Source of the DNA: Amycolatopsis sp. cg9
GTDB lineage: Bacteria > Actinomycetota > Actinomycetes > Mycobacteriales > Pseudonocardiaceae
Assembly: GCF_041346945.1 (NCBI RefSeq)
Contig: NZ_CP166850.1
Span: 7,238,501 to 7,302,500 of the forward strand
Reading direction: 5' to 3'
DNA: 64,000 nucleotides
Shown here: positions 53,517-64,000 of the stretch, in pieces
Numbering within the stretch: the stretch's first letter is position 1
Layout of the letters: each line of letters begins with the position of its first letter
The notes under the pieces: model-generated
The model's input: only the letters and a program-made list of their open reading frames with translations
Told to the model about the DNA's origin: nothing
Database searches by the model: none
Position numbers and translations under genes: made by a program

Positions 53517-53546
53517 GTCGGGCGCGCCGGCGATCGGTGGTGCGTC

Positions 53547-55010
53547 GTGACCGCGGTCGACGAGCCCCGCGCCGCGGCGGGCGGTGTGCCCCGCACTGGG
53601 GTGGCAGACCCGAGCGCTGCGGAGGCCGGGCTGCGCGCCACGGTGGCCGGATCGGCCGCGGCCGCGGCCGGGCCGCGAAGCGTGGCGGCCGCCCCGGGCG
53701 GTGCGTCCGCCGGGCCGGGCATCGCGGTGGCCGCGCCCGAGCCGGCCGCGCTGAGCGTCACCGAGGCGTCGGAGCCGGGCGACCTGCCGCGTGCCACACC
53801 AGGCACCGCGGCCAGGTCGCGAGCCCTTCCCGCTCCCTTCCTCGGCCTCGTCCTCGCCATGGGGCTGTCCTCCTTCGGCGACGCGGTCTGGCTCATCGCC
53901 CTCTCCGTCACCCTCGTCGGCACAGCCGGTCCCGCGCTCGCCGGCCTGGTCCTCGCCCTCGGTTCCCTCCCCAAGGTCCTCACCCTCCTGGTCGGCGGCG
54001 CCGTCGCCGATCGGACCGGGCCGCGGCGGGTCCTCATCACCACCGATCTCGTGCGGGCCGGGGCGATGCTCGGTGGGGCGGCCGCCGTCCTGGTGGTCGG
54101 GGCCGATGTTCCGCTCCTCGCCGGGCTGATCGTCGTCATGGCCGTTGCCAGTGCCTTCTTCATCCCGGCCTCCGACGCGCTCCGCCCGAACCTGCTGCCG
54201 CCGGAACACCTCGTGCGCGGCAACGCCGTCTACCTCGCCGCCGTGCGTGGGGGGCAGGCTGCCGGTGGGGCGCTCGGGTCGTGGCTGGCCGGGCTCGGGG
54301 GGCTGGTCACCGTGGCCGCCGTCAACGGGGTCAGCTTCCTCGTCTCCGCGCTCGCCGCCGGGAACACCAAGACCCTGGCCAAGGCCGAGCCGCGCGAACG
54401 CGTCAAGGTCCGGCAGCTCGCGAAGGACGTCGGCGAAGGCTGCCGCTACGTCGCGAAACGGCCTGCCCTGCGGACCGCCATGATCGTCACCGGGCTGCTC
54501 GAACTCAGCGGGGCCGGGCCGATCAACCTCGGGCTCGTCCTGCTGGGCGGGAACCGCGGCGCGGGCTGGCTGCTCACCGCCATGACGCTCGGCGCCTCCC
54601 TCGCCTTCGTCGTGTCGGTCAAGTGGCCGCCGCGGGAGAAGGCCGGGCGGCTCGCCACCGCCGGGCTCGCCGCGCAGGTCGGCTGCCTCGCGCTGCTCGC
54701 CACCGGGTCGCTCGCCGTCGGGATCGCCGCCTTCTTCGCCCTCGGGCTCGTCGCCGGACTGACGGCGCTCGTGCTCGTCAGCCTCGCCCAGCGGTGGGCC
54801 GCGCCGGAGATGCGCGGGCGCGTGATGTCGATCCTCGCGCTGTTCACCCTGGCCGCCACGCCGGTCGGGAACCTGCTCATCGGCGTCCTGGTCGAGGCGC
54901 TCGGCGTCCCGCTCACCATGTTCGCCCACGCCGCGGTCGCGCTCGTCGCGCTCGCCCTGCTCGTCGCCACCCCGGCACTCGGCCGGGCCGCCCTCACAGA
55001 GGAGAAGTAA
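53547..55010 (+). CDS. MFS exporter of the NRPS cluster
   Basis: A 487-residue MFS_3-type transporter with about 12 helices. GAVADRTGPRRVLITTDLVRAGAM is the helix 2-3 loop, and ASDALRPNLLPPEHLVRGNAVY is typical of EntS-like exporters. From the GTG at 53547 it has an unusual ~85-residue Ala/Pro/Gly-rich N-terminal tail before the first helix (LPAPFLGLVLAMGL). Internal starts close to the helix cannot be excluded. It sits directly before MbtH and the NRPS, 3 nt from the MbtH gene, and probably exports the peptide product. Confidence 0.85.
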   Translation: MTAVDEPRAAAGGVPRTGVADPSAAEAGLRATVAGSAAAAAGPRSVAAAPGGASAGPGIAVAAPEPAALSVTEASEPGDLPRATPGTAARSRALPAPFLGLVLAMGLSSFGDAVWLIALSVTLVGTAGPALAGLVLALGSLPKVLTLLVGGAVADRTGPRRVLITTDLVRAGAMLGGAAAVLVVGADVPLLAGLIVVMAVASAFFIPASDALRPNLLPPEHLVRGNAVYLAAVRGGQAAGGALGSWLAGLGGLVTVAAVNGVSFLVSALAAGNTKTLAKAEPRERVKVRQLAKDVGEGCRYVAKRPALRTAMIVTGLLELSGAGPINLGLVLLGGNRGAGWLLTAMTLGASLAFVVSVKWPPREKAGRLATAGLAAQVGCLALLATGSLAVGIAAFFALGLVAGLTALVLVSLAQRWAAPEMRGRVMSILALFTLAATPVGNLLIGVLVEALGVPLTMFAHAAVALVALALLVATPALGRAALTEEK

Positions 55011-55012
55011 CC

Positions 55013-55219
55013 ATGAGCAATCCCTTCGAAGACGAGAACGGCACCTTCCTGGTCCTGGTCAACGCCGAGAACCAGCACTCGCTCTGGCCGTCCACTGTGG
55101 ACGTCCCGGCCGGCTGGCGGGCCGTGCACGGCGAGGACACCCGCGCCGCCTGCCTGGAGTACGTCGAAAAGAACTGGACCGACCTGCGCCCGGCGAGCCT
55201 CGTCGCCGCGATGCGCTGA
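55013..55219 (+). CDS. MbtH-like protein
   Basis: A 68-residue MbtH-family chaperone of NRPS adenylation domains. Signature residues are present: [44 protein letters not shown]. It binds A domains and improves their solubility and activity. The ATG lies 3 nt after the MFS stop, with AGGAGAAG upstream. Confidence 0.96.
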   Translation: MSNPFEDENGTFLVLVNAENQHSLWPSTVDVPAGWRAVHGEDTRAACLEYVEKNWTDLRPASLVAAMR

Positions 55220-55259
55220 CCCTTCCCCGCCGGCAGTGAACGAACTGGAGCTGATCACC

Positions 55260-64000
<8,741 letters not shown>

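Overview
The window is very GC-rich DNA with GTG/ATG starts, four-base stop/start overlaps and strong third-position GC. This points to a filamentous actinomycete. The gene families (NRPS with MbtH, LAL-type LuxR regulator, mim-type propane/acetone monooxygenase cluster, LacI/ABC sugar operon) and the recurring paired palindromes fit Amycolatopsis or a close relative in Pseudonocardiaceae. That genus call is inference, not proof.

Layout. 1-1.1 kb: tail of an FtsX-type permease. 1.2-2.1 kb: glycoside-hydrolase-25-like protein. 2.2-13.6 kb: one long, tightly coupled catabolic operon: LacI regulator with two operators, ABC sugar importer, two ADP-ribosylglycohydrolase paralogues, PfkB kinase, a TIM-barrel/FGE-like fusion, CoA transferase and CitE-like lyase. 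13.7-20.5 kb: secreted protein, ArsR/MFS divergent pair, membrane proteins, TetR and DUF5655 genes. 20.5-31.9 kb: complete mimR-mimABCD-amidohydrolase-DUF59-adh-groEL cluster for a binuclear iron monooxygenase, with decayed MarR-like sequence at its left edge. 31.9-42.2 kb: small regulators, acetyltransferases, an intact 1112-bp IS481-family element, epoxide hydrolase, WYL regulator, marR-gst-sdr operon, YceI, TetR and an anti-sigma-like ATPase.

42.2-64 kb is specialised metabolism. A LAL regulator (42.5-45.4) is followed by three short, mutually related precursor peptides that I found by translating the minus strand, and by a class II lanthipeptide synthetase (LanM). None of the three precursors contains cysteine, although the LanM dehydratase and zinc-binding cyclase residues look intact. 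Divergent from LanM runs an operon with both subunits of a B12-dependent glutamate mutase, an AsnRS-like enzyme without anticodon-binding domain, an FMN glutamate-synthase-like protein, an MFS exporter, MbtH, and an NRPS that runs off the window (A-T-C-A-T-C-A-T-C...). By-eye specificity codes suggest Ser - unknown (perhaps aliphatic) - Gly. The likely theme is a peptide containing a residue derived from 3-methylaspartate or 3-methylasparagine.

The most unusual signals are the cysteine-free LanA trio, a paired palindrome carried in frame inside lanM with the same 33-bp spacing as a copy in the mim operon, an IS481 copy sitting exactly on the shared stop codons of two convergent genes, and the ADP-ribosylglycohydrolase/ABC/kinase/FGE-like/CoA-transferase/lyase operon.
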